A stretch of DNA of 64,000 bases from Sinomicrobium kalidii (GTDB lineage Bacteria; Bacteroidota; Bacteroidia; Flavobacteriales; Flavobacteriaceae). The notes under the pieces were generated by a model, which searched no databases, had not been told where the DNA came from, and saw only the letters and a list, made by a program, of their open reading frames with translations. A program made the position numbers and the translations under genes. Every line of letters begins with the position of its first letter. Position 1 is the stretch's first letter. Shown one piece after another: positions 50,499 through 59,274 of this stretch. The stretch lies in contig NZ_CP089211.1 in the NCBI RefSeq assembly GCF_021183825.1, forward strand, positions 496,001 to 560,000. Direction: 5' to 3'.

Positions 50499-51524
50499 TT
50501 AGTTAATAATCCATTTGTTGTTTTCTTCCGATCTGAAATATTCGAAATCCGTGGTTTTATTTATTGTTCCGATAACATTTTCCACACTTTCTTTCAGGTC
50601 GAGATAACCGGAAAATGTCTGTTTTGCCAGTTTTTTATCGGTTATCAGTATGTCGATATTGTAATACCTGGACAGCTTTTTAACAATGTCTTCCATCCTG
50701 CTGCTTTCCAGGATCAGGACACCGTCTTTCCATGCAAAAAAATCTTCCACATTCACTTTTTCCGAGGTCATTTTACCCGAACCCTTATCGTACACGGTCA
50801 TTGTCCCCGGACTTATCCTGACGGTTTCTTTCCCCTTCCACATACCGTCCCCCTTGTAGACCACTTCAACACTACCGCTCTTCAATACCGTTTTTACCGC
50901 ACTGTCTTCTGCATAACTACTCACATTAAAAACCGTTCCCAACACCCTGATCCGGTGATTGTCTGCAAGTACCTCAAAAGGTTTTTTCTTAGTATGGGCC
51001 ACCTCGAAAATCCCTTCTCCTTCCAGGTAGACCTCCCGTTTTTCTTCCTTAAAAACCGTGGGATATATCAGTTTGGACCCGGAATTCAGCCAAACCACCG
51101 TTCCGTCCGATAGTTTTATCTTCGACCTTCTGCCATAAGGGACGATCAATGTATTGTAGGCCATTTTACCTCCTCCCGTCTTCTCTTGCGAAATTGTTCT
51201 GGACGCCCCGATTTTAACTTTTTCTCCGGTCTTTGAATACGTAACAGTCGAGTCATTCTCGGCCAGTGCAACACGCTCCCCTTTTTCAAGAATAAGCTCT
51301 ACATCCCCTCCGTTTTTACGGTGGTCTTTCTTCCGGGTCTTTGCATAATCATAGAGTGCGGATGGCTGTACCTTACCGTAGTGATACACCCCTCCGGATA
51401 TTAACAGGATCACACAACCGAGCACCAGACTCCCCCGTTTCATACGCTTCCTTCTTTTGTGCCTGCTTACGGATCGCATAATCCGTTTTTTTAATGCTGT
51501 TTTATCTTCTTTACGGATTTCCAC
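50499..51524 (-). CDS. FecR-family regulator with shortened cytoplasmic domain, system C
   Basis: A 341-residue protein. Only about 31 basic residues (MEIRKEDKTALKKRIMRSVS and on) precede the membrane helix LVLGCVILLISGGVYHYG; the other three FecR proteins here have about 75-100. The start codon is GTG at 51524 and an in-frame stop lies ten codons upstream. The usual N-terminal anti-sigma helix bundle therefore appears to be missing. The periplasmic FecR domain is intact (VPYGRRSKIKLSDGTVVWLN, YLEGEGIFEV, RVLGTVFNVSSYAEDS), as is the DUF4974 end. Either this FecR acts without holding the sigma factor or the start lies elsewhere. Confidence 0.85.
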   Translation of the reverse strand: MEIRKEDKTALKKRIMRSVSRHKRRKRMKRGSLVLGCVILLISGGVYHYGKVQPSALYDYAKTRKKDHRKNGGDVELILEKGERVALAENDSTVTYSKTGEKVKIGASRTISQEKTGGGKMAYNTLIVPYGRRSKIKLSDGTVVWLNSGSKLIYPTVFKEEKREVYLEGEGIFEVAHTKKKPFEVLADNHRIRVLGTVFNVSSYAEDSAVKTVLKSGSVEVVYKGDGMWKGKETVRISPGTMTVYDKGSGKMTSEKVNVEDFFAWKDGVLILESSRMEDIVKKLSRYYNIDILITDKKLAKQTFSGYLDLKESVENVIGTINKTTDFEYFRSEENNKWIIN

Positions 51525-51706
51525 TACAGTTTTATCTGGTTTATTTCCGGTTTATCATATGATTTTCACGATCATCGGTCTTCTTTACAGTACCGGAAAA
51601 ATAGTTTAATGTTTGAAACGGGACACTTTTGAGTAAAAACCATCCTTTTAATATAAGAGACACTTTTTATCCTTTTATAGACAAAAATTTTACAAAAAAT
51701 TTACAT

Positions 51707-52318
51707 TTATTTCCCAAAAAAGAAGTAGAGGCCTATAAAAATGCAGGGAACAAGGTGTTTTCGTAATACTTTTACCGCCCTGTAAATGAGGGTCCGGGAA
51801 GTCGCTACGGAAATATTCATGATCTCCGCTATTTCTTCATACGGTTTTTCTTCGTTGAATTTCAAGGCAAGTGCCTGTCGCTGTCGGTCGGTTAGCAGGT
51901 GGAAAGAAGTGCGTAATCTCAGTATTTTCTCCGTCTGAAGTTCAGCAGATATGTATTCCTCTTCCATCGAATGTACGGAATACCCCGGAAAAGTAGTTTC
52001 ACCAACGCCATTTTCCGCGGGTAAGGTCTTTTTCTCCGTTTTGTGCTTTTGATTGATCTTGCGTTGCAGAGAGCGTACCAGGTAAGATTGTATACTGGAA
52101 CAGGGCGACAGCTTTTTACGGTATTTGTACAGGTCCAGGAAAAGATCGTGGATACAATCCATAACCTGATCCCTGTTGCCCGACATACGCATACCATAAG
52201 AAAATAATACATCGGCATACAGGTCGTACACGTCCCCGAGGGCTGTTGTACTCCCCTTGCGCAATGCTTCCCACAACTCTTCCGCTGTTACGGTGTCTGA
52301 TTCCTTATTCAATGGCAT
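51707..52318 (-). CDS. ECF RNA polymerase sigma factor, system C
   Basis: A 203-residue sigma factor: region 2 shows LGDVYDLYADVLFSYGMRMS and VMDCIHDLFLDLYKYRKKLS. Region 4 shows LTDRQRQALALKFNEEKPYE and IAEIMNISVATSRTLIYRAV. The tail is hydrophobic (LVPCIFIGLYFFFG). Region 4 departs from the other SusCD sigma factors at the recognition helix, so its promoter should differ. It is the first gene of operon C, 182 bases before fecR, and is divergent from the system D sigma gene. Confidence 0.92.
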   Translation of the reverse strand: MPLNKESDTVTAEELWEALRKGSTTALGDVYDLYADVLFSYGMRMSGNRDQVMDCIHDLFLDLYKYRKKLSPCSSIQSYLVRSLQRKINQKHKTEKKTLPAENGVGETTFPGYSVHSMEEEYISAELQTEKILRLRTSFHLLTDRQRQALALKFNEEKPYEEIAEIMNISVATSRTLIYRAVKVLRKHLVPCIFIGLYFFFGK

Positions 52319-52705
52319 TTTACCGGTATGAAAACGGGGTATCTTAATATGATGGTATTTACCCGTATTTGAAATTCTGGCTTTCGTTCCTGTCGTGGAT
52401 TCAAAATCGCCGTTTATAAATTCCTACAACAGTATTCTCATTTTATGTTAACGAACACATTTATGCTCTGTAAAGTTAACATAATTTTCATAAAAACAAA
52501 TAACAGCCCCTCAAAACACGATTTAATTCACAAAAAAACATTGACATTCCATTATTTTGCTCTAAAAATTAACAAAAAACACATTTTATTAAAATGCTAT
52601 TCGTATCTTAATTCCGAAAATTCCCGAACTGAGATTTAACCACGATTTCTTAAACATTTAGTAATAACCGGTTCCCGTAAATTTTATACTATTGTCTTCA
52701 CTACT
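52319..52705. other. 387-base divergent control region between sigma genes C and D
   Basis: The stretch separates two divergent sigma genes and must hold both promoters. It is very AT-rich between about 52440 and 52640. TTGACA (52540-52545) followed 16 bases later by TAAAAA resembles a classical -35/-10 pair, and TATCTTAA near 52605 is a weak TAnnTTTG relative. Neither is convincing. Short plus-strand frames here lack coding character. No RNA gene or repeat was recognised. Confidence 0.4.
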
Positions 52706-53263
52706 ATGGAAGTTACAGACAACAAGCTTTTTGACCTTATCCGTGAAAACAACGAACTTGCCTTTCACGAGATTTACAACAGGTATTGGCAAAAACTGCT
52801 TGCCCTCTCCTCTTCCATCCTGCAAGACCGGGAAATGGCAAAGGACGCCGTTCAGGATGTTTTTATACACATCTGGATAAAGCGGCAGGACCTGGATATA
52901 AAACATGTCAATGCCTACCTGCACCAGGCCATAAAACTGAAGTGCTTCGAATATCTCCGCAAAAACAGGATCAACCAAAATCTGCTGGCCCGCGTCAATC
53001 ACATCCTTCACACCAATAATGTTGAAGAAAACATGAACCTCAGGGAAACCCGGGAACTTTTGCAAAAAGGCATGCAATCCATCCCGGCCAAAAGTCTGGC
53101 CGTATTTAAAATGAGCCGGGACGATTCGATGTCCAATCGTGAAATAGCCGAAAAAATGCAGATTTCCCAAAAAACAGTCGAATATCACATAACCGTTTCG
53201 TTAAGGTACCTCCGTAAGCTTATGGCCGATTCCGCCATCCTGTTTTTATTTTCTTTTTTATAA
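52706..53263 (+). CDS. ECF RNA polymerase sigma factor, system D
   Basis: A 185-residue sigma factor. Region 2: AFHEIYNRYWQKLLALSSSI, AKDAVQDVFIHIWIKRQDLD. Region 4: IPAKSLAVFKMSRDDSMSNR, IAEKMQISQKTVEYHITVSL. The C-terminus is hydrophobic (ADSAILFLFSFL). It belongs to the same Bacteroidota family as A and B. It opens the plus-strand operon D; fecR starts 52 bases after its stop, the canonical order. A minus-strand frame of similar length over this gene is a shadow. Confidence 0.93.
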   Translation: MEVTDNKLFDLIRENNELAFHEIYNRYWQKLLALSSSILQDREMAKDAVQDVFIHIWIKRQDLDIKHVNAYLHQAIKLKCFEYLRKNRINQNLLARVNHILHTNNVEENMNLRETRELLQKGMQSIPAKSLAVFKMSRDDSMSNREIAEKMQISQKTVEYHITVSLRYLRKLMADSAILFLFSFL

Positions 53264-53315
53264 TTTTTTAGGGTTATCCCTTTTTGGTGCATCTATACTA
53301 TAGAAACACCTATAA

Positions 53316-54299
53316 ATGGACGAAAAGGAATTACAACAGCTTTTCCGGAAATATGTGGACGGGAAATGCTCTGAAGATGAAAAAACCCTGCTGGACAAAC
53401 TTTTTGACAGTTATGTCAGCGACCAGGAACACCTCCGGTTTCCGGACGGAAATAATCCGCGTATAAAAAAGGAAATGCTTTCCAATATCCGGAAAGGTAT
53501 CCGCAAGCAACAAAAAGAGCGCAAAAAACCCATGTCCCGGCGATGGATGGGCATTGCAGCTTCTTTCCTGCTCCTTATCGGGCTGGCATCGGGAATCTGG
53601 TATTACCGGGACATCTCCTCTACAGCCACTATTTCATATGAGACCATAACCACGCCGCCCGGAAAGCGTTATACCATAACACTCGAAGATAAAACCGTGG
53701 TAAAACTGAATGCCGGAAGCTCCCTGAAGTTTCCGGAAACATTCCGCGGCAATACACGAAATGTGGAACTTACGGGCGAAGCCTTTTTTGAGGTGGCCCG
53801 GAACCCTGAAAAACCTTTCGTCATTCATTCGCAGGGGCTCAATACAACTGTGCTGGGCACCTCCTTCAATATAAGGGCCTATCCCGAAAACAGTGCGGTA
53901 AAGATTACCGTAGCTACCGGAAAGGTAAGGGTGGCCCCCGAGCAGGCTTCACCGGGAACAAAAGCAGCATTCCTGCTCCCGGACCAGCAAGCCGTATTTG
54001 ACAAACAAACGCAGCAGGTAAGCACGCAAAATGTGGCCAATGCCAGCTTCCTCGAATGGATTGACGGAACTATCCGTTTTGACGATGCGTCACTCTCCGA
54101 AGCCATTGCCGTACTGGAACGTTGGTACGGAGTGAAGATCATCCGGGAAGGTAACCTGGAAAATTGCCATATCACAGCCAGATTCGAAAAAGCGGAACTC
54201 CCGGTAGTCCTCGAAAGTATCACTTTCGCCAAGGAAGACCTTGATTACGAGTTCGTATCAGAAAAAACCGTTCTTTTAAAGGGCTCTTGCAGTAACTAA
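53316..54299 (+). CDS. FecR-family anti-sigma regulator, system D
   Basis: A 327-residue protein. The cytoplasmic part (MDEKELQQLFRKYVDGKCSE, about 75 residues) has the usual L-x-x-L-F-x-K-Y-x-x-G-x-C-S-x-x-E pattern. The membrane helix WMGIAASFLLLIGLASGIWY follows. The FecR domain includes TPPGKRYTITLEDKTVVKLN, LTGEAFFEVA, LNTTVLGTSFNIRAYPENSA and VATGKVRVAP. A DUF4974 domain (IRFDDASLSEAIAVLERWYG) ends the protein. It stands between sigma and susC, in standard order. Confidence 0.94.
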   Translation: MDEKELQQLFRKYVDGKCSEDEKTLLDKLFDSYVSDQEHLRFPDGNNPRIKKEMLSNIRKGIRKQQKERKKPMSRRWMGIAASFLLLIGLASGIWYYRDISSTATISYETITTPPGKRYTITLEDKTVVKLNAGSSLKFPETFRGNTRNVELTGEAFFEVARNPEKPFVIHSQGLNTTVLGTSFNIRAYPENSAVKITVATGKVRVAPEQASPGTKAAFLLPDQQAVFDKQTQQVSTQNVANASFLEWIDGTIRFDDASLSEAIAVLERWYGVKIIREGNLENCHITARFEKAELPVVLESITFAKEDLDYEFVSEKTVLLKGSCSN

Positions 54300-54336
54300 C
54301 ATGGAAAACAAAGTGACAGGAAAAAACGGAATTGCC

Positions 54337-54402
54337 GTCCCCTCTCAAGGGGGAGCCTTAATGCTGTTAAAAAGCGTAACACCTCCCCCCTTGAGGGGGG
54401 AC
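54337..54402. repeat. Inverted pair of G/C-tract palindromic repeats between fecR and susC, system D
   Basis: GTCCCCTCTCAAGGGGGAG (54337-54355) and CTCCCCCCTTGAGGGGGGAC (54383-54402) are near-complementary, with a 27-base spacer. Each is itself almost palindromic. A further ACACC...GGTGT pairing reaches to about 54414. Similar CCCCCTTGAGGGGG elements are familiar to me as intergenic repeats in Flavobacteriia. In RNA this would fold into a strong stem that could slow or stop transcription from fecR into susC. Confidence 0.6.
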
Positions 54403-54488
54403 ACCGGGGGGTGTAACCAAGTAAGATGAAAAAAACTTTAAACCTAAAATGACCAGCCTATGACATAAACCCTCAGAAAAACAAAAAT

Positions 54489-54526
54489 GGCAGCCCGTAA
54501 CACTTTGGCGAGCAGAACGGGCCGCC
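54489..54526 (+). other. Leader stem-loop ahead of susC, system D
   Basis: GGC-A-GCCCGT (54489-54498) pairs with ACGGGC-C-GCC (54517-54526) with one internal mismatch and an 18-base loop. It ends 52 bases before the susC ATG, the same spacing as in systems A and B, although its stem sequence and loop size differ. Confidence 0.45.
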
Positions 54527-54578
54527 GGAAGCTTAACAGTATTGCGAGTACAATAACCATTAAACATTGTGTAAAAAT

Positions 54579-57500
54579 ATGAATTCATTAACTGGCAAAC
54601 AATTTCTAAGAGTGACCTTTCACATATTTTGTTATCTGCTCATCTTTACCTTGCTGAACCCTGTTCTCGCGGCAGAGATCAAGGGACAGAACCTTGAAGA
54701 TATCAACGTAAGCCTTTCCCTGAAAAAAGCTTCCGTAACCGATATCCTGAATAGTGTCGAGACGCAAACCGAATTTCATTTCGTCTACGACAGAAAGGTG
54801 AGTGACATAGACAAAAAGTTCGATATCGAGAGGAAAAATATTTCCCTGCTCGAAATCCTGAACCTCATCACGGAAAAAACCGGGCTGGCCTACCGGCGCA
54901 TAGACCGGTATATTTCCATCGGAACAATTAAGGGCGTAGCAAATGGTATTCCCGCATTTCAGACCATAACCGGAACGGTAACCGATGAAAACGGACGACC
55001 CCTCCCCGGTGCCACTGTTGTGGAAAAAGGGACCTCCAAAGGAACTACAACCGATTTTGACGGCAATTTTTCCATAACCGTACCCCCGGATGCAGTGCTG
55101 CAAATATCCTATATGGGCTATACCACACGCGAAGCGCCCGTAAACGGGAGGACATCGATCGTCGTACCTCTGCAACCCAATAATGAATTGCTCGACGAAG
55201 TGGTTGTAGTGGGATACGGAAAACAGGAAAGGCGGGAAGTGACCAGCGCCATTTCATCCTTTAAACCTACCGAAGAAAACGCACGGCCCGTTCTGGGTCC
55301 GGACCAGATCATGCAGGGCAGGATGCCCGGTGTATATATCGGTGCCGGGGCAGGGACTCCGGGCAGTAATGTAAGAGTAAGCATCCGTGGGATCGGGTCG
55401 CTAAGCGGGCAGAACGAACCGCTTTATGTGATTGACGGTATTCCCCTGGTAAAACACAACGCGGCCATGTACGACCTGGGAGAGAGCATGAACCCGCTTG
55501 CCGAGCTCAACCCTAACGATATTGAGTCCATAGAAGTGCTCAAAGATGCGGCATCTGCCGCCATTTACGGTTCCAGGGCCACCAACGGCGTGGTGATAAT
55601 TACAACCAAATCGGGAAAAGAAGGACAATCCCGGCTCAACGTCAATATACGGTCGGGAGTACAGTATCTTCCCAACCTCGACAAGCTGAAAATGGCCGAT
55701 TCCGATTTATACCTCGAAGTATTGAACGAAGCCGTGAACAACTATAACCGGCAATACGGCTACACACCGGGCAACAGCGAATTTATCAGCTATTACGAGA
55801 ACCCTTATCCCGGCCTCCCCGATACCGACTGGCTCGATCTCGTATTGCGCCATGCTTTTGTCACCGATGTGAACCTGTCGTTTTCCGGCGGTAACGAAAA
55901 AACCAAACTCTACCTCTCCGGCGGGTACCTGGACCAGGAAGGGGTTGTGAAGACCAACAAATTCAGGAAATACACAGCCAAGGTGAACATTACCCACGCT
56001 CCGACGGACTGGCTGGAGGTCGGGACAAAATCGACCATGAGTTTTACCCGCAACAATCGGATACCCAATGGTCAGTTCGGTTCTGCCATCATGTTGCGAA
56101 GTGTAGGGCAAAGACCTTTTGACCGGCCGTACAAGCCCAACGGCGATTATTACGTGGGTGGCACGGAAGAACTCCGGTACCACAATAATTTGCAGATACT
56201 CAATGAACAGGATACACAACTCGACAACTATCGTTACCTGGGAAATTTTTATGCGGATTTTATATTCAGCCCGGCTTTTCACCTGAAAAGTTCGGCCGGA
56301 GCAGATATTATTCACACCGAGGATTTCCTGTACTATACGGAAACACATCCGTACGGTGCAGGACAAGGAAGAATACTGGACCGGAGAAGGACCATCAAAA
56401 ACCTCCTGGTGGAAAATACGCTGTATTTTGACAGGACCTTCGGAAAACTCAAAGTAAATGCGCTGGCGGGACATTCCTTTCAGAAAGTAACTACCAGTAC
56501 CTCTTATATTGACGGCCGCGGCTTCCCCTCTCCTTCATTTGACGTGATTTCGGTAGCCGGAGAGATTGCGGGTGCCTCTACGGGCTTCGGGGAAAGTGCA
56601 CTCGAATCCTATTTCAGCCGGGTAAACCTGTCGTGGGCCGGCAAATACCTGCTTTCCATGTCTATCCGAGCCGATGGTTCTTCCAAATTCTCCCCCGAAA
56701 AACGTTACGGTGCCTTCCCTTCCGTATCCGCAGGATGGAGTGTCTCCGAAGAGCCCTTCTGGACCTCAAATACAACCAGCCTGAAATTAAGGGCAAGTTT
56801 CGGAGCTACCGGAAACCAGGACGGTATAGGCAGTTACGCCTATCAGGCACTTATGAGCGGCGGAGCCAATTACTCCAATAACAGCGGCATAGCCATTTCC
56901 ACATATGGAAATCCCGACCTTACCTGGGAAACTGCAGAGCAATTCAATGCGGGCGCAGACCTCTCTTTTTTCAGGGGAAAGCTCAATTTTACCGCCGACT
57001 ATTTCATTAAAAACACCGAAAACCTGCTCTACAGTATGCCCATTCACGCTACCAGCGGATTTTCCAGTATTACCAGTAACATCGGTTCTATGCGGAACAA
57101 CGGGCTGGAATTATCGTTCAATATCAACCACAATTTAGGCCCCGTAGAATGGACGAGTGATTTTAACATCTCCTTTATCAAAAACAAGCTCACCTCGCTC
57201 CTGGGAGATGAAGCCCTTCTTATCGGAGCGAACCGGACATTACAGGTAGGTGAAGAAGTGGGAAGTTTTTATATGTACAAAATGCTGGGGATTTTCCAGT
57301 CGGACCAAGAAGTTCCCGAACCGCTGTATGCAGAAGGCGTACGTGCCGGTGATGTGCATTACGAAGACCTGAACGGAGACGGTGTTATCAATGTGGATGA
57401 CCGGCAGATCATCGGTTCGTCCAATCCGGATTACTTCGGGGGATGGTCCAATATGTTCCGTTATAAGGGGTTCGACCTGAATGTATTTTTTACCTATTCC

Positions 57501-57926
57501 TACGGTAACGAAATTTATGCTACATGGCGAAAAACTACCGACAGGATCGGGTATGGCGACCAGGGGTTCCGCGAAAAGGTGGCCCTGGAACGATGGACCG
57601 GGCCGGGTACCGGCAATGAAGTGCCGAGAGCCATACACGGCAGCAGTTATAACCTTTATAACTCCAGTCGTTTTCTGGAAGACGGTTCTTTTCTTCGTTT
57701 GCGATCGTTAACGTTAGGGTATTCCCTGCCCAAACCCCTGCTGGAGAAGCTGAACCTGTCCAAAATCCGGCTCTACCTCCAGGGGGATAACCTCCATCTC
57801 TGGACCCGGTATTCGGGTATAGACCCCGAAGTTTCGAAGGACTACGATGCGCGGTTTATGTCTGACGACAATATGAATCTTCCGCAACCCAGGACCATCA
57901 GCCTGGGGATCAACGCTACATTCTAA
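54579..57926 (+). CDS. SusC/RagA-family TonB-linked outer-membrane protein with STN domain, system D
   Basis: A 1115-residue receptor when started at the ATG at 54579 (a TTG lies four codons upstream). Signal FCYLLIFTLLNPVLAAE, STN domain (VSLSLKKASVTDILNSVETQ), carboxypeptidase-D-like domain (ITGTVTDENGRPLPGATVVE), linker LLDEVVVVGYGKQERREVTS. The plug has VSIRGIGSLSGQNEPLYVID and VLKDAASAAIYGSRATNGVV. Barrel, ending ISLGINATF. No Bacteroidota N-terminal arm of the A-C type is present and the ATG context differs. This system is therefore from a separate lineage of the family. Confidence 0.95.
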   Translation: MNSLTGKQFLRVTFHIFCYLLIFTLLNPVLAAEIKGQNLEDINVSLSLKKASVTDILNSVETQTEFHFVYDRKVSDIDKKFDIERKNISLLEILNLITEKTGLAYRRIDRYISIGTIKGVANGIPAFQTITGTVTDENGRPLPGATVVEKGTSKGTTTDFDGNFSITVPPDAVLQISYMGYTTREAPVNGRTSIVVPLQPNNELLDEVVVVGYGKQERREVTSAISSFKPTEENARPVLGPDQIMQGRMPGVYIGAGAGTPGSNVRVSIRGIGSLSGQNEPLYVIDGIPLVKHNAAMYDLGESMNPLAELNPNDIESIEVLKDAASAAIYGSRATNGVVIITTKSGKEGQSRLNVNIRSGVQYLPNLDKLKMADSDLYLEVLNEAVNNYNRQYGYTPGNSEFISYYENPYPGLPDTDWLDLVLRHAFVTDVNLSFSGGNEKTKLYLSGGYLDQEGVVKTNKFRKYTAKVNITHAPTDWLEVGTKSTMSFTRNNRIPNGQFGSAIMLRSVGQRPFDRPYKPNGDYYVGGTEELRYHNNLQILNEQDTQLDNYRYLGNFYADFIFSPAFHLKSSAGADIIHTEDFLYYTETHPYGAGQGRILDRRRTIKNLLVENTLYFDRTFGKLKVNALAGHSFQKVTTSTSYIDGRGFPSPSFDVISVAGEIAGASTGFGESALESYFSRVNLSWAGKYLLSMSIRADGSSKFSPEKRYGAFPSVSAGWSVSEEPFWTSNTTSLKLRASFGATGNQDGIGSYAYQALMSGGANYSNNSGIAISTYGNPDLTWETAEQFNAGADLSFFRGKLNFTADYFIKNTENLLYSMPIHATSGFSSITSNIGSMRNNGLELSFNINHNLGPVEWTSDFNISFIKNKLTSLLGDEALLIGANRTLQVGEEVGSFYMYKMLGIFQSDQEVPEPLYAEGVRAGDVHYEDLNGDGVINVDDRQIIGSSNPDYFGGWSNMFRYKGFDLNVFFTYSYGNEIYATWRKTTDRIGYGDQGFREKVALERWTGPGTGNEVPRAIHGSSYNLYNSSRFLEDGSFLRLRSLTLGYSLPKPLLEKLNLSKIRLYLQGDNLHLWTRYSGIDPEVSKDYDARFMSDDNMNLPQPRTISLGINATF

Positions 57927-57943
57927 TCCAAAGCAAAAAAATA

Positions 57944-59245
57944 ATGATGAAACCAGTTTTAAAGATTTTCCTGATTATGATCTTCTTTTTTTCCGCTTCG
58001 TGCAGCAGCGAACTGGACCTGTATCCCAGGTCGGCAGTTTCGGCAGGTACGGAATTGACGGAAAAAGATATAGAAACCTTTTTAACGGGCGTGTATAACT
58101 CCGTGCAAAACGATCCCCGCCGGGAATCCTACATTCTCGGCGACCTCCTCGGTGGAGATCTTAACAGTGGCGGCTCTGCAAACGGCGGAGGGACCAATGC
58201 CTTTATCAGTAATATCCTCCGGCCCGAATATTCCGTTGTAAAAAACACCTGGACCGGGTATTTCGAAGCACTGTACCAGGTCAATACCCTTATTAAAAGC
58301 ATTGAGTCTCTCGAGCACAACGAACGTTTAAAGGAAGTAAAAGGTACCGCACATTTTTTCCGGGCGTACCTGTATTACAACCTGACAACCAGATACGGTG
58401 GTGTTCCCGTCCTTCGCGAAAATACCCTGGAAAAAGTGGCCAGGAATTCCGAAGCGGAAGTATGGCAGTTTATCGAAGAAGACCTGGAAACGGCCATATC
58501 CCTCGCACCTTCGTTCGGGCAAGGCCTGGGAGGCGATTTTTACTTTGTTTCTTCCGAAGCTGCAATTGCACTTATGGCCCGCGTTAAACTGGCACAACAA
58601 AAAATGGACGAAGCCGCAGCCCTGGCAGAACAACTCATCAATTCCCCGGTTTTTCAACTGGACGATTTCGATAAGATCTTCCGGAGACAGGACAATTCCG
58701 AAGTGATCTTTGCCTTCGAAAACTTAACGGAAGAATCCGGTATAACATTGTCCACGCTGTTCTATACCTATGCCCATCCCCAAAGCGGTTCATACGTTTA
58801 CAAACCCAATCCCGGCGCCATGAGCATGTTTGAGGACGGCGATCTCCGGGCAGCTACCTCGGTAGATACGTATGAAGGGCTGGATGTAGTGAACAAATAT
58901 CCCAGCGGGCAAACGGGAACAGACCCGGTAATCGTCAGCAGGCTGGGAGAACTCTATCTCATAAGTGCTGAAGCACAGGGACTCCGGGGAATTAACAGGC
59001 TCAATGAACTCCGGGAAGCAAGAGGCCTCAATCCCGTAAATGCCAGTTCAGAAGAAGAATACCTCAACCTTATCCTCGAAGAACGGAGACGGGAGCTTTT
59101 TGCCGAAGGGTTTCGCTGGTACGACCTGGTCCGCACCGGAAAAGCACAGTCGGTTATCGGTATCATGGAAAGAGAGACCCTGCTTCCTATCCCGGAAACC
59201 GAACTCCTTCTCAATGAAAACCTCACTCAAAACCCCGGCTATTAA
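57944..59245 (+). CDS. SusD/RagB-family glycan-binding lipoprotein, system D
   Basis: A 433-residue, compact SusD. The lipoprotein signal reads VLKIFLIMIFFFSASC, lipid Cys20. Blocks: LDLYPRSAVSAGTELTEKDI, FFRAYLYYNLTTRYGGVPVL, EAEVWQFIEEDLETAISLAP, SRLGELYLISAEAQGLRGIN, LILEERRRELFAEGFRWYDL, ending ENLTQNPGY. It is about 100 residues shorter than the SusD proteins of A-C, mainly between the TPR region and the C-terminal blocks. It starts 17 bases after susC. Two adjacent ATG codons make the first residue ambiguous by one. Confidence 0.95.
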   Translation: MMKPVLKIFLIMIFFFSASCSSELDLYPRSAVSAGTELTEKDIETFLTGVYNSVQNDPRRESYILGDLLGGDLNSGGSANGGGTNAFISNILRPEYSVVKNTWTGYFEALYQVNTLIKSIESLEHNERLKEVKGTAHFFRAYLYYNLTTRYGGVPVLRENTLEKVARNSEAEVWQFIEEDLETAISLAPSFGQGLGGDFYFVSSEAAIALMARVKLAQQKMDEAAALAEQLINSPVFQLDDFDKIFRRQDNSEVIFAFENLTEESGITLSTLFYTYAHPQSGSYVYKPNPGAMSMFEDGDLRAATSVDTYEGLDVVNKYPSGQTGTDPVIVSRLGELYLISAEAQGLRGINRLNELREARGLNPVNASSEEEYLNLILEERRRELFAEGFRWYDLVRTGKAQSVIGIMERETLLPIPETELLLNENLTQNPGY

Positions 59246-59274
59246 TAACACTAACCGCTAAAAAAACGTAAATC

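Noticed and set aside
52658..53188. 176-codon minus-strand open frame
   Set aside because: It covers the system D sigma gene, whose region 2 and region 4 motifs make the plus-strand frame the real one.
54337..54414. Possible CRISPR array
   Set aside because: Only two inverted, palindromic units occur, with no direct repeats, no regular spacers and no cas genes.
55707..56474. 255-codon minus-strand open frame
   Set aside because: It is antisense to susC D and shows no domain or signal; a shadow frame.
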